From NCBI RefSeq assembly GCF_035917275.1, contig NZ_CP108508.1, forward strand, positions 4,526,001 to 4,590,000: 64,000 nucleotides of DNA, read 5' to 3'. Source of the DNA: Streptomyces sp. NBC_01237 (GTDB lineage: Bacteria > Actinomycetota > Actinomycetes > Streptomycetales > Streptomycetaceae). A program made the translations under genes and the position numbers. The notes beneath the pieces were generated by a model. That model saw nothing but the letters and a program-made list of their open reading frames with translations. It did not search any database and was not told where the DNA came from. Positions 20,201-29,046 of this stretch are shown piece after piece (position 1 is the first letter of the stretch; the number at the start of each line of letters is the position of its first letter).

Positions 20201-20225
20201 CGTACGCGCGTGTACGTGTACGTGT
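20200..20225. other. 26-nt alternating purine-pyrimidine tract
   Basis: From the last base of the cydB stop, bases alternate purine/pyrimidine without a break for 26 nt (ACGTACGCGCGTGTACGTGT and onwards). It ends 27 bp before parS. Confidence 0.7.
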
Positions 20226-20252
20226 CGTCGCGCACTGAGCCCTCTGGGAGAT

Positions 20253-20266
20253 GTTTCACGTGAAAC
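20253..20266. other. parS: parS centromere site (perfect 14-bp palindrome)
   Basis: GTTTCACGTGAAAC, identical to the copy at 866. It covers the start region of cydDC: its central GTG is the better-spaced start codon of that gene. Confidence 0.87.
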
Positions 20267-23200
20267 CGATCGACCCGCGCCTGCTCCGGTACGCCAGGGC
20301 CACCCGCTTCTTCCTGGCGGCCGTGGTGGCACTGGGACTGGTCGGTGCGACGCTGGTGATCGCCCAGGCCATGCTCATCGCCGAGGTGGTGGTGGGCGGG
20401 TTCGAGGACCGTATGACGGTCTCCGCACTCCGCACACCACTGCTTCTGCTCGCCGCGGTCGCGCTGGGCCGGGCGCTCGTCGCCTGGCTCACCGAGCTGG
20501 CCGCGTACCGGGCGAGCGCGGCGGTCAAGTCCGAACTGCGCGGCCGGCTCCTGGAACGGGCCACGCGGCTCGGCCCGGACTGGCTGAGCGGGGAACGCAC
20601 CGGCTCCCTGGTGGCGCTGGCCACCCGGGGGGTCGACGCCCTCGACGACTACTTCGCGCGCTATCTGCCGCAGCTCGGGCTCGCGGTGGTGGTGCCGGTG
20701 GCGGTCCTGGCCAGGATCGTCACCGAGGACTGGGTGTCGGCCGCGATCATCGTGGTCACGCTGCCGCTCATTCCGCTCTTCATGATCCTGATCGGCTGGG
20801 CCACCCAGTCCCGCATGGACCGTCAGTGGCAGCTGCTGTCCCGGCTCTCCGGGCACTTCCTGGACGTGGTCGCCGGGCTGCCGACCCTGAAGGTCTTCGG
20901 ACGGGCCAAGGCCCAGGCCGAATCGATCCGCACGATCACCTCTCAATACCGCCGGGCCACCATGCGGACGCTGCGGATCGCGTTCCTGTCCTCCTTCGCC
21001 CTGGAGCTGCTGGCGACGCTGTCGGTGGCGCTCGTCGCCGTCACCATCGGGATGCGGCTGGTGCACGGGGAACTCGACCTCTACACCGGGCTGGTGGTCC
21101 TGATCCTCGCGCCCGAGGCATATCTGCCGATCCGGCAGGTGGGGGCGCAGTACCACGCGGCGGCGGAGGGACTCTCGGCCGCCGAGGAGATCTTCTCGGT
21201 CCTGGAGGCCGAGCCGCCGGCCGCCGGCACCGGGGCCGTCCCCGCGTCGCTGCGGCTGGAGCTGGAGGATGTGACGGTCCGGCACGGTGGCCGTGGCGAA
21301 CCGTCGCTCGACGCCGCGTCCCTGGTCGTGGAGCAGGGGGAGACCGTCGCCCTGGTCGGTCCGAGCGGCGTCGGCAAGTCCACGCTCCTCAATGTGGTGC
21401 TGGGCTTCGCGGTGCCCGACGAGGGGCGGGTGCGGGTCGGTGGCACCGACCTCGCCGACCTCTCCCCCGAGCGCTGGCGCGAACGGATCGCCTGGGTGCC
21501 GCAGCGTCCGCACCTCTTCGCGGGCACGATCGCCGAGAACGTGCGTCTGGCCAGGCCGGACGCGGACGACGACGCCGTGGCCACGGCGCTGCGGGACGCC
21601 GGAGCGTACGACTTCGTCGCGGAGCTGCCCGAAGGGGTCCGGACACCGCTGGGAGAGGACGGTGCCGGGCTCTCGGCCGGTCAGCGCCAGCGGCTCGCCC
21701 TCGCACGGGCGTTCCTCGCCGACCGGCCGCTGCTGCTCCTCGACGAGCCGACCGCGAGCCTGGACGGCGAGACGGAGGCGGGCATCGTCGAGGCGGTCGG
21801 GCGGCTGGCGGCCGGGCGGACCGTGCTGCTGGTCGTGCACCGTCCGGCGCTGCTGGCGGTCGCCGACCGTGTGGTGACGCTGGAGCCGCGTGAGCACACC
21901 GAGCGGGCCGCCACGGCCGCCGACGGAGAGCGGGACGCCTCGGTAGCACCGTCGCAGCGTCCGGCCGGTAAGGAACCGTTCGCCGCCGGTGACCCGGTGG
22001 ACCTTCCCGAGCCCGCGCTGCTGCGCGAGACCGCCCCCCGGTCCGGGGGCCGGGTGCTCGCCCGCGTCCGGGAGGCCGCCGGTGCGCAGCGCGGTCAGCT
22101 GGCGCTCGCCCTGTTGCTGGGCAGCCTCGCCGTGGGCTCGGCCGTCGGGCTCATGGCCGTCTCCGGATGGCTGATCTCCCGCGCCTCCGAACAGCCGCCG
22201 GTGCTCTATCTGATGGTCGCCGTCACCGCGACCCGCGCCTTCGGCATCGGCCGGGCCGTCTTCCGCTATGCCGAGCGCCTGGTCTCCCACGACGCGGTGC
22301 TCAGGATGCTCGCCGAGCTGCGCGTGGCCGTGTACCGCGGGCTTGAGCGCATCGCGCCCGCGGGACTGCGCACGACGCGCCGCGGCGACCTGCTGTCCCG
22401 GCTCGTCGCCGATGTGGACGCGCTGCAGGACTACTGGCTGCGCTGGCTGCTGCCCGCGGGGACCGCGGTGCTCGTCGGAACGGCCGCCGCCGGATTCACC
22501 GCCTGGCTGCTCCCGGAGGCGGGCGTGGTGCTCGCCGTCGGGCTGCTGCTCGCCGGGGTGGGCGTACCGCTGGTCAGCGGCGCCTGCGCCCGGCACGCGG
22601 AGCGTCAACTCGCGCCCGCCCGTGCCGAGCTGGCCACCCGTGTCACCGATCTGCTGGGCGGAACGGCGGAACTGACCGTCGCCGGGGCGCTGCCCGCCCG
22701 CCATGCCCGGGTGCGTGAGGCCGACGGCCTCCTCACCCGGATCGCCTCCCGGGCGGCGACCGCGACCGCGCTCGGCGGTGGACTCTCCGCCCTGATCTGC
22801 GGGCTCACCGTGGTGGCCGCCGCCCTCGTCGCCGTACCCGCGGTCTACGACGGACGGCTGGAGGGAGTGGAGCTGGCGGTCGTGGTGCTCACCCCGCTCG
22901 CCGCCTTCGAGGCCGTGACCGGACTGCCCCTCGCCGTGCAGTACCGCCAGCGCGTCAGGCGCAGCGCGGAGCGGGTCCACGAGGTGCTGGACGCCCCCGT
23001 ACCGGTGCGGGAACCCGAGAGCCCGGCCGAGACGCCCGCCTCACCCTTCCCGCTGGAGGTACGGGGCCTGACGGCCCGGTACGCGGGGTCGGGGCGGAAC
23101 GCCCTGGAGTCCGTCGACCTGACGCTGGTGCCCGGACGGCGTGTCGCCGTCGTCGGGCCCTCCGGCGCGGGCAAGACGACGCTGGCCCAGGTCCTGCTCC

Positions 23201-23922
23201 GCTTCCTGGACGCCCGGGAGGGCACGTACCGGGTCGGTGGAGTCGACGCCTGCGCGCTGGAGGGGGACACGGTTCGCGCGTTCGTCGGGCTGTGCGCCCA
23301 GGACGCCCATGTCTTCGACAGCTCCATCCGCGAGAACCTGCGGCTGGCCCGTACCGGGGCGACCGACGCCGAACTGCGCGAGGCCCTGGCCGGAGCCCGG
23401 CTGCTGGACTGGGCCGAAGGGCTGCCGGACGGACTGGACACCCTGGTGGGCGAACACGGAGCGCGGCTCTCGGGCGGCCAGCGCCAGCGGCTCGCGCTGG
23501 CCCGTGCGCTGCTCGCCGACTTCCCCGTCCTGGTCCTCGACGAGCCCGCGGAACACCTCGACCTGGCAACGGCGGACGCCCTGACCGCGGACCTGCTGGC
23601 GGCGACCCGGGGACGTACGACCGTGCTGATCACCCACCGCATCGAAGGGCTGGACGCCGTCGACGAGGTGCTGGTGATGGACGCGGGCCGGGTGGTGCAG
23701 CGTGGCCCGTACGCCGCGCTCGTGGCGCAGGAGGGGCCGCTGCGCCGGATGCTGGAGCGCGAGCGGGAGACGGTGCGCGAGAGCGTCGGGGAGCCCGCAC
23801 GGAAGTCCGTGCCGGTGGTGGAGGCGTCCAAGGAGGAGCCGTCCATGCAGGAGGCGTCCGCGGAGGAGGCGTCCATGGCGGAGGCGTCCGTGGCGGAGAC
23901 GTCCGTTCGGGCAGGGGCCTGA
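20260..23922 (+). CDS. cydDC: Fused CydD-CydC ABC exporter for cytochrome bd assembly
   Basis: About 1,220 residues containing two complete ABC half-exporters in tandem: membrane domain 1 (about 15-300), ATPase 1 (Walker A GPSGVGKST near 367, LSAGQ signature), membrane domain 2 (about 625-905) and ATPase 2 (Walker A GPSGAGKTT near 966, LSGGQ signature). CydDC exports thiols such as glutathione or cysteine in E. coli and is needed for bd oxidase assembly; here the two subunits are fused, as in other streptomycetes. The ATG nine bases upstream directly abuts GGGAG, whereas this GTG has nine-base spacing. The C-terminus is a Glu/Ala/Ser pentapeptide-like repeat. Confidence 0.93.
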   Translation: MKPIDPRLLRYARATRFFLAAVVALGLVGATLVIAQAMLIAEVVVGGFEDRMTVSALRTPLLLLAAVALGRALVAWLTELAAYRASAAVKSELRGRLLERATRLGPDWLSGERTGSLVALATRGVDALDDYFARYLPQLGLAVVVPVAVLARIVTEDWVSAAIIVVTLPLIPLFMILIGWATQSRMDRQWQLLSRLSGHFLDVVAGLPTLKVFGRAKAQAESIRTITSQYRRATMRTLRIAFLSSFALELLATLSVALVAVTIGMRLVHGELDLYTGLVVLILAPEAYLPIRQVGAQYHAAAEGLSAAEEIFSVLEAEPPAAGTGAVPASLRLELEDVTVRHGGRGEPSLDAASLVVEQGETVALVGPSGVGKSTLLNVVLGFAVPDEGRVRVGGTDLADLSPERWRERIAWVPQRPHLFAGTIAENVRLARPDADDDAVATALRDAGAYDFVAELPEGVRTPLGEDGAGLSAGQRQRLALARAFLADRPLLLLDEPTASLDGETEAGIVEAVGRLAAGRTVLLVVHRPALLAVADRVVTLEPREHTERAATAADGERDASVAPSQRPAGKEPFAAGDPVDLPEPALLRETAPRSGGRVLARVREAAGAQRGQLALALLLGSLAVGSAVGLMAVSGWLISRASEQPPVLYLMVAVTATRAFGIGRAVFRYAERLVSHDAVLRMLAELRVAVYRGLERIAPAGLRTTRRGDLLSRLVADVDALQDYWLRWLLPAGTAVLVGTAAAGFTAWLLPEAGVVLAVGLLLAGVGVPLVSGACARHAERQLAPARAELATRVTDLLGGTAELTVAGALPARHARVREADGLLTRIASRAATATALGGGLSALICGLTVVAAALVAVPAVYDGRLEGVELAVVVLTPLAAFEAVTGLPLAVQYRQRVRRSAERVHEVLDAPVPVREPESPAETPASPFPLEVRGLTARYAGSGRNALESVDLTLVPGRRVAVVGPSGAGKTTLAQVLLRFLDAREGTYRVGGVDACALEGDTVRAFVGLCAQDAHVFDSSIRENLRLARTGATDAELREALAGARLLDWAEGLPDGLDTLVGEHGARLSGGQRQRLALARALLADFPVLVLDEPAEHLDLATADALTADLLAATRGRTTVLITHRIEGLDAVDEVLVMDAGRVVQRGPYAALVAQEGPLRRMLERERETVRESVGEPARKSVPVVEASKEEPSMQEASAEEASMAEASVAETSVRAGA

Positions 23923-23970
23923 GGGGAGTTCCGACTTTCGTTGCCAATCGGTACTAATTAGGCTCGGTGC

Positions 23971-25677
23971 ATGCCAGAGCAGGACCCGAAGGACTCACTC
24001 GAAGCCGCGACGCAGGCCACCCGCAGCCTGCAGGGCCTCTCCACCGAGCTCACCGCCCGTGTCCCGCAACTGCTGGAGGCGATGCGTTCCGTCGGCACGG
24101 GCCTGGAACTGCACTCCACGCTCGACCGCATCTGCGAGACGGCGGCCGAACTCGCCCACGCCCGCTACGCCGCCATCGGCGTCGTGGACGAAGCGGGTGA
24201 AGGGCTCTCCGACTTCGTCACCTTCGGGGTTCCGGACGAGGTGGCCCGGGAGATCGGGCGCCGCCCCGACGGGCACCGTGGCCTTCTGGGCGCGCTGATC
24301 CACGATCCTGTCCCCGTCCGGCTGGCCGATCTGACGGCCGATCCCCGGGTCGCCGGATTCCCGCCCGGCCATCCCCGGATGCGGACCTTCCTCGGCGTGC
24401 CCATCCGCGTACAGGGAGAGATCTTCGGCAATCTCTATCTGACCGAGAAGCACGACGGGGGCGAGTTCAGCGACTACGACCTGCACATGGTGCGGGTGCT
24501 CGCCACGGAGGCGGGGATCGCCATCGGCAACGCCCGCCTCTACGAGGCGGCGCGGCAGCGCGAGCGGTGGATCGACGGCTCGGTGGCCGTGACCACCGCG
24601 CTGCTCTCCGGTGGCGACGCCGACGACGCCCTGGCCGTCGTCGCCGAGCAGGCCCGCCATCTCGCCGACTCCGCCGCCGGAATCGTGCTGCTGCCCGCCG
24701 AGGAGGGCGGTCTGGAGATCGTCGCCGTCTCCGCCGACGACCCCTCCGCGGCCCTCGGTGTGATCATTCCGGCGGAGAGCACGGTGGTGGCGGCCCTGCT
24801 CGACGGTGACGCGGTGTTCATGGACGACTCGGCCACCGACTCCCGCATGATCACCAGGCTGGCCGGCCGGTTCGGCCCCAGCATGATGCTGCCGCTGCAC
24901 AGCGGGGGCCGGGTCCTCGGCGCGCTGGCCACCCCACGGGCCCGGGGCGGGCGTCCCTTCACGGAGACGGAACGGACGCTGGCCACCCAGTTCGCCTCCC
25001 AGGCGGCGCTCGCGCTGATGATGGCCGAAGCACAGCGGGACCGGGAACGGCTCGCCGTCTACGAGGACCGCGACCGGATCGCCCGCGACCTCCACGACCT
25101 GGTCATCCAACGGCTGTTCGCCACCGGGATGATGCTGGAGAGCGCGCAGCGCCGGTCGGAGGTCCCCGAGGTGCAGACCGGCGTCGGCCGGGCGGTCGAC
25201 GAACTGGACGTGACCATCCAGGAGATCCGTACCGCCATCTTCGCGCTCCAGCAGGAACCGGCCGAGGCCCCGTCGGGACTGCGCACCCGCGTGCTGCGCG
25301 AGATCAACATGGCGGCGGTCCCGCTGGGCTTCAAGCCGTCGCACCGCTTTCTCGGCCCCGTCGATTCACTCGTCGGTGAACTCACCGGGAAGAACCTCAT
25401 CGCGGCCCTGCGCGAGGCGCTGTCCAACGCCTTCCGGCACGCGAACGCCTCCCTCATCGACGTGGTCGTCGACGCGACGGCCACCCTGCCGGACGGGCGC
25501 GACGCGGTACGCCTCTCGGTCGCCGACGACGGGGTGGGCATTCCGCAGGACGGGCGCCGCAGCGGACTGCGCAACCTGGCCCGCCGTGCCGAGTCCCTGG
25601 GCGGGGCGAGCTGGTTCGGCCCGGGGATCGGGGAGGACGGCGGTGGTACGACGGTGGTGTGGGAGGCCCCGCTCTGA
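23971..25677 (+). CDS. DosS/DevS-like GAF-domain sensor histidine kinase
   Basis: 568 residues: GAF domain 1 (about 45-190, with PPGHPRMRTFLGVPIRV), GAF domain 2 (about 205-350), a HisKA_3 dimerisation helix with phospho-acceptor His in ARDLHDLVIQRLF (H375), and an HATPase domain with LREALSNAFRHA and DDGVGI. The architecture and many segments match the mycobacterial oxygen/redox sensors DosS and DosT. His134 in GAF1 lies in the region that carries the heme-binding His there, which is inference. No response regulator gene adjoins it, so the partner is encoded elsewhere. It follows cydDC by 48 bp. Confidence 0.9.
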   Translation: MPEQDPKDSLEAATQATRSLQGLSTELTARVPQLLEAMRSVGTGLELHSTLDRICETAAELAHARYAAIGVVDEAGEGLSDFVTFGVPDEVAREIGRRPDGHRGLLGALIHDPVPVRLADLTADPRVAGFPPGHPRMRTFLGVPIRVQGEIFGNLYLTEKHDGGEFSDYDLHMVRVLATEAGIAIGNARLYEAARQRERWIDGSVAVTTALLSGGDADDALAVVAEQARHLADSAAGIVLLPAEEGGLEIVAVSADDPSAALGVIIPAESTVVAALLDGDAVFMDDSATDSRMITRLAGRFGPSMMLPLHSGGRVLGALATPRARGGRPFTETERTLATQFASQAALALMMAEAQRDRERLAVYEDRDRIARDLHDLVIQRLFATGMMLESAQRRSEVPEVQTGVGRAVDELDVTIQEIRTAIFALQQEPAEAPSGLRTRVLREINMAAVPLGFKPSHRFLGPVDSLVGELTGKNLIAALREALSNAFRHANASLIDVVVDATATLPDGRDAVRLSVADDGVGIPQDGRRSGLRNLARRAESLGGASWFGPGIGEDGGGTTVVWEAPL

Positions 25678-25758
25678 CGGTCGGGGGGAGTAGGCCGACC
25701 GGCCGTACGACGCCTCGGGGTCCCGGGAATCGTGGCGGCCGGGGGCGACGATCCGAAG

Positions 25759-26970
25759 ATGCGTTCCGCCGCACTGTGTCGCTGTCGCTGTCGCTGGCGT
25801 CGCCGTCGCCGTGACCGACTCGTCGTCCTGCTGGTCTGTGCTCTGCTCGTCCTGCTGACGTTGCCCGCCGTGCCGGGAGCCGACGCGATGGCCGCCGAAG
25901 GGGAGCGGCGTCCGCGAACTGCCGGTCCTCCGGGTTCTTCAGGTTCTCCCGGTTCTTCGGGTCTTTCGGGGCCGCCCGGTGTTTCCCGTGCTCCCGGTCC
26001 GTCCGGCCCTTCCGATCCCCGGCCCGGCGCGGGTGCCGTGGTCGCCCGGCTGTACGAGGAGGCCGCCAGGGCCACCGAGGCGTACGAGCGGGGCAGGCGC
26101 TCCGCCGCCGTGCAACGTGCGACGGCGCGCCGTTACGAGAGACGGCTCACGGCGCAGCGGCGGACCCTCGCGGCTGTTCGCTCGGACCTGGGTCGGGTCG
26201 CCCGCGCCCAGTACCGCGGCGGCGGAGGCGGCCTCTCGTACGCCGCTCGGCTCCTGCTCGCCGACGACCCGGACGAGCTGTTGCGCGGGCACCGGCTGGC
26301 CCGGCAGGCGGAGCGGGCGGTGGCCCGGCTGCTGGAACGGGCCCGGAGCGCCGAACGCGACCTGGCCGCAGGCGAGCGGCGGGCCCGGCGGGCCTGGCAC
26401 GAACTGGAGGTACGCACGATCCGGCTGGCCGCCGTCAAGCGGGGCATCGCGGCCAGGCTGGAGTCGGCCCAGTGGCAGCTCCAGGGGGAGGCGGACCGCA
26501 GCGTGGCGGCCGGGAAGTGCTCGGGGGCCGTACGTGTCGAGCGGCCGGGCGGCCCGGCCGACGACCGGAGCTGGGTGACACCGGTGGAGACGTACGAGCT
26601 GTCGGCGGGGTTCGACAGCGTCGGCGAGCACTGGACGCGCCGGCACACCGGGCAGGACTTCGCCGTGGACATCGGCACGCCGGTGCGTTCCGTCGGGGCG
26701 GGCCGGGTGGCCTCGGTCTCCTGCGGTGGCGCGTTCGGCATCGAGGTACTGGTGCGGCATACGGGCGGCTACTTCACCCAGTACGCGCATCTGGCGGGCG
26801 TCACCGTGGACCAGGGGGAGCGGGTGCGGGCGGGTCAGTGGGTGGGGCAGTCGGGCACCACGGGAAACTCCACCGGCCCGCACCTCCACTTCGAGGTCCG
26901 GCTCACCCCTCAGCTGGGTTCCGGCGTCGATCCGGCACGCTGGCTGCGCGAGCACGGCGTGCGGATCTGA
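25759..26970 (+). CDS. Secreted M23-family (LytM) peptidase
   Basis: 403 residues. A very basic start (RCRCRWRRRRRDR) precedes a hydrophobic signal segment ending near ADAMAAEG. A Ser/Pro/Gly linker follows, then an Arg/Ala/Glu-rich coiled coil (about 95-255) and the LytM domain with zinc ligands in HTGQDFAVD and HLHFEVR. M23 peptidases cut peptidoglycan cross-bridges. The coiled coil next to M23 resembles EnvC/NlpD-type regulators, but the catalytic residues look complete. A GTG nine codons upstream is an alternative start. Unusually, three short Cys-Arg repeats precede the membrane segment. Confidence 0.85.
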   Translation: MRSAALCRCRCRWRRRRRDRLVVLLVCALLVLLTLPAVPGADAMAAEGERRPRTAGPPGSSGSPGSSGLSGPPGVSRAPGPSGPSDPRPGAGAVVARLYEEAARATEAYERGRRSAAVQRATARRYERRLTAQRRTLAAVRSDLGRVARAQYRGGGGGLSYAARLLLADDPDELLRGHRLARQAERAVARLLERARSAERDLAAGERRARRAWHELEVRTIRLAAVKRGIAARLESAQWQLQGEADRSVAAGKCSGAVRVERPGGPADDRSWVTPVETYELSAGFDSVGEHWTRRHTGQDFAVDIGTPVRSVGAGRVASVSCGGAFGIEVLVRHTGGYFTQYAHLAGVTVDQGERVRAGQWVGQSGTTGNSTGPHLHFEVRLTPQLGSGVDPARWLREHGVRI

Positions 26971-27027
26971 CGGGTCCGGGCCGACGGGCAGTGGCCGTTT
27001 CTCCGCCCCAGGCCCGGACGGGCGACG

Positions 27028-27873
27028 TCAGCGGGCGGCGAGGATCCGTTCGATGACGACCGCGACGCCGTCCTCGTTGTTGGTGAGCGTGGTGCCCGAC
27101 GCGGCGGCCACGGCCGCCGGGTGGGCGTTGCCCATCGCGAACGAGGCACCCGCCCAGCTGAGCATCTCCACATCGTTGGGCATGTCACCGAAGGCCACGA
27201 CCTCGGCGGGCGAGATGCCGCGCCGCGCACAGCAGTCCGCGAGCGTGCTGGCCTTGGAGACCCCGAGCCCACTGACCTCCAGGAGCGCGGAAGGGCTGGA
27301 GCGGGTGAAGGAGGCATGGTCCCCGGCGGCCGTACGGGCCAGCGCGAGGAAGTCGTCGGGGGCGAGCTCGGTGTGGTGGGCGAGGATCTTCAGCACGGGG
27401 GCACCGGCGCCCGGCGCGTCCTCGTGGAGCAGCTTCTCGGCGACGGCCACCGTGGCACCCGGGTCCAGGTGGAACGGCGGGTAGGCCGGTTCGTAGTTGA
27501 TGCCGGTGGTCAGTTCGACGGCGAAGGAGGTGCCGGGGGCGCGTTCACGCAGGGTGCGGATGACGTGGAGGGCGGCGTCGCGCTCCAGGGGGTGGACCGT
27601 GAGCAGCTCGCCGTCGGCACGCAGGTCGGCCACCGCCGCACCGTTCGCGCAGATCGCCAGGCCGTGGCTGTGGACGTGGTCGCTCACCACATCCATCCAG
27701 CGGGCGGGCCGGCCGGTGACGAAGAAGACGTCGATCCCGGCCTCCTCGGCGGCGGCGAGGGCGGCGACGGTGCGGTCGGACACGGTCTTGTCGTCGCGCA
27801 GCAGCGTGCCGTCCAGGTCGGTGGCGATCAGCCGGGTCAGGGCAGGCAGAGGCGAATCGGTAGCTGAGGTCAC
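27028..27873 (-). CDS. HAD-superfamily (Cof-type) phosphatase
   Basis: 281 residues with HAD motifs: DLDGTL (nucleophile Asp, near residue 19), FVTGRP (motif 2), the Lys in LGVSKASTL and GDMPNDVEML (motif 4). The inserted C2 cap puts it in the Cof/IIB group that dephosphorylates small phosphometabolites. GTG start chosen because the N-terminus then leads directly into [11 protein letters not shown] second Cof-type paralogue lies at 38908-39720. It follows the F420-type oxidoreductase on the same strand, separated by a hairpin. Confidence 0.88.
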   Translation of the reverse strand: MTSATDSPLPALTRLIATDLDGTLLRDDKTVSDRTVAALAAAEEAGIDVFFVTGRPARWMDVVSDHVHSHGLAICANGAAVADLRADGELLTVHPLERDAALHVIRTLRERAPGTSFAVELTTGINYEPAYPPFHLDPGATVAVAEKLLHEDAPGAGAPVLKILAHHTELAPDDFLALARTAAGDHASFTRSSPSALLEVSGLGVSKASTLADCCARRGISPAEVVAFGDMPNDVEMLSWAGASFAMGNAHPAAVAAASGTTLTNNEDGVAVVIERILAAR

Positions 27874-27910
27874 CGCCTCATTCTCGCGTACGAAGGTGCA
27901 CGGGCGTGCG

Positions 27911-27942
27911 CAGGGGCGCACATCTGAGGATGCGCGCCCCTG
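27911..27942 (-). terminator. Hairpin terminator after the LLM oxidoreductase gene
   Basis: CAGGGGCGCACATC pairs with GATGCGCGCCCCTG (14 bp, one mismatch) around a TGAG loop, between the stop of the oxidoreductase gene and the start of the HAD gene. Confidence 0.7.
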
Positions 27943-27992
27943 AGCTGCGGAACATCCCTCCGGCATATGCCGGAAATGAGCCGCTGTGCTGA

Positions 27993-28889
27993 TCAGCCGA
28001 GCTGGGCCAGCGCGTCGGTGGCGATCTGCTCGAAGACCTTCTCGTCCGCCGCGAAGTCCGATTCCTGGACCGGCCAGTGGAGCACGATCTCGGTGAAGCC
28101 CAGCGCGAAGTGGGTTCCGGCGAAGTCGACGAACGCGTCGAGCGACTCCAGCGGGCGGTCCGGGGTGAAACCGGTGAGCAGGACCTTGTCCAGTTCCGCC
28201 ACGTCCCGGCCGACGCTCTCGCAGGCGGCGCCGAGCTTCGTGAACTGGCCGCGGATGGCTGCCACGGACTCCTCGGGGGTCCCGGTCTCGAACACCTTGG
28301 GGTCGCCGGTGGTCACCCACGCCTGGCCGTACCGCGCGGCGAGCCTCAGCCCGCGCGGGCCGGTGGCGGCGACCGCGAACGGCAGCCGGGGGCGCTGTAC
28401 GCAGCCCGGAATGTTCCGGGCCTCGTTCGCCGCGTACAACTCGCCCTCGTACGTCACCGAGGGCTCGCGCAGCAGCTTGTCGAGGAGCGGCACGAACTCG
28501 CCGAAGTGGTCCGCCCGTTCGCGCGGAGTCCACGGTTCCTCGTCGCTCCGGCGCAGGGTCGTGGCGTCGAATCCATTGCCACCCGCGCCGATCCCCAGCG
28601 TGATCCGTCCGCCGGAGACATCGTCCAGGGTGATCAGGTCCTTGGCGAGCGTCACCGGATGGCGGAAGTTGGGCGAGGTGACGAGGGTGCCGAGACGCAG
28701 CCGCTCGGTGGCGGCGGCCGCCGCGGTCAGGGTCGGAATCGCACCGAACCACGGACCGTCACGGAAGGTCCGCCAGGACAGGTGGTCGTAGGTGTAGGCG
28801 GCGTGGAAGCCAAGCTCCTCGGCGCGCTGCCAGACCTGACGGCCTTCGGTCCAGCGGTAGATGGGCAGAATGACAGTGCTCAGACGCAT
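27993..28889 (-). CDS. LLM-class F420-dependent oxidoreductase
   Basis: 298 residues of a luciferase-like TIM barrel. Landmarks are AEELGFHAAYTYDHLSW, LRLGTLVTSPNFRHPVTLAK (the cis-peptide/F420 region), GGRITLGIGAGGNGFDA and the C-terminal LGFTEIVLHWP. Actinobacterial members use deazaflavin F420 as hydride carrier; FMN use cannot be excluded. The substrate is unknown. The ATG is preceded by non-coding-like sequence, and the longer open frame upstream overlaps the kptA gene in another frame and is rejected. Confidence 0.88.
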   Translation of the reverse strand: MRLSTVILPIYRWTEGRQVWQRAEELGFHAAYTYDHLSWRTFRDGPWFGAIPTLTAAAAATERLRLGTLVTSPNFRHPVTLAKDLITLDDVSGGRITLGIGAGGNGFDATTLRRSDEEPWTPRERADHFGEFVPLLDKLLREPSVTYEGELYAANEARNIPGCVQRPRLPFAVAATGPRGLRLAARYGQAWVTTGDPKVFETGTPEESVAAIRGQFTKLGAACESVGRDVAELDKVLLTGFTPDRPLESLDAFVDFAGTHFALGFTEIVLHWPVQESDFAADEKVFEQIATDALAQLG

Positions 28890-29046
28890 GGCCCCGACGA
28901 TACGGCCGCGGCCGCCGATACGCGTGGCGGGCATCCCCGACAGGTGGTGCCGCCGGTCGCCCCGGCGGGACGCCGTAGCCGAGCCCGGCCGGTACCTCCC
29001 CGCGCAGGTGTACGGCGCCGGGCTGTCGGGCGGCGTTCGCGCCGCG

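Noticed and set aside
19444-22980. 1,178-codon open frame antisense to cydB and cydDC
   Set aside because: Mirror of the strongly biased codons of cydB-cydDC; Arg/Gly/Glu-rich with no domain, while the sense frame has complete ABC motifs.
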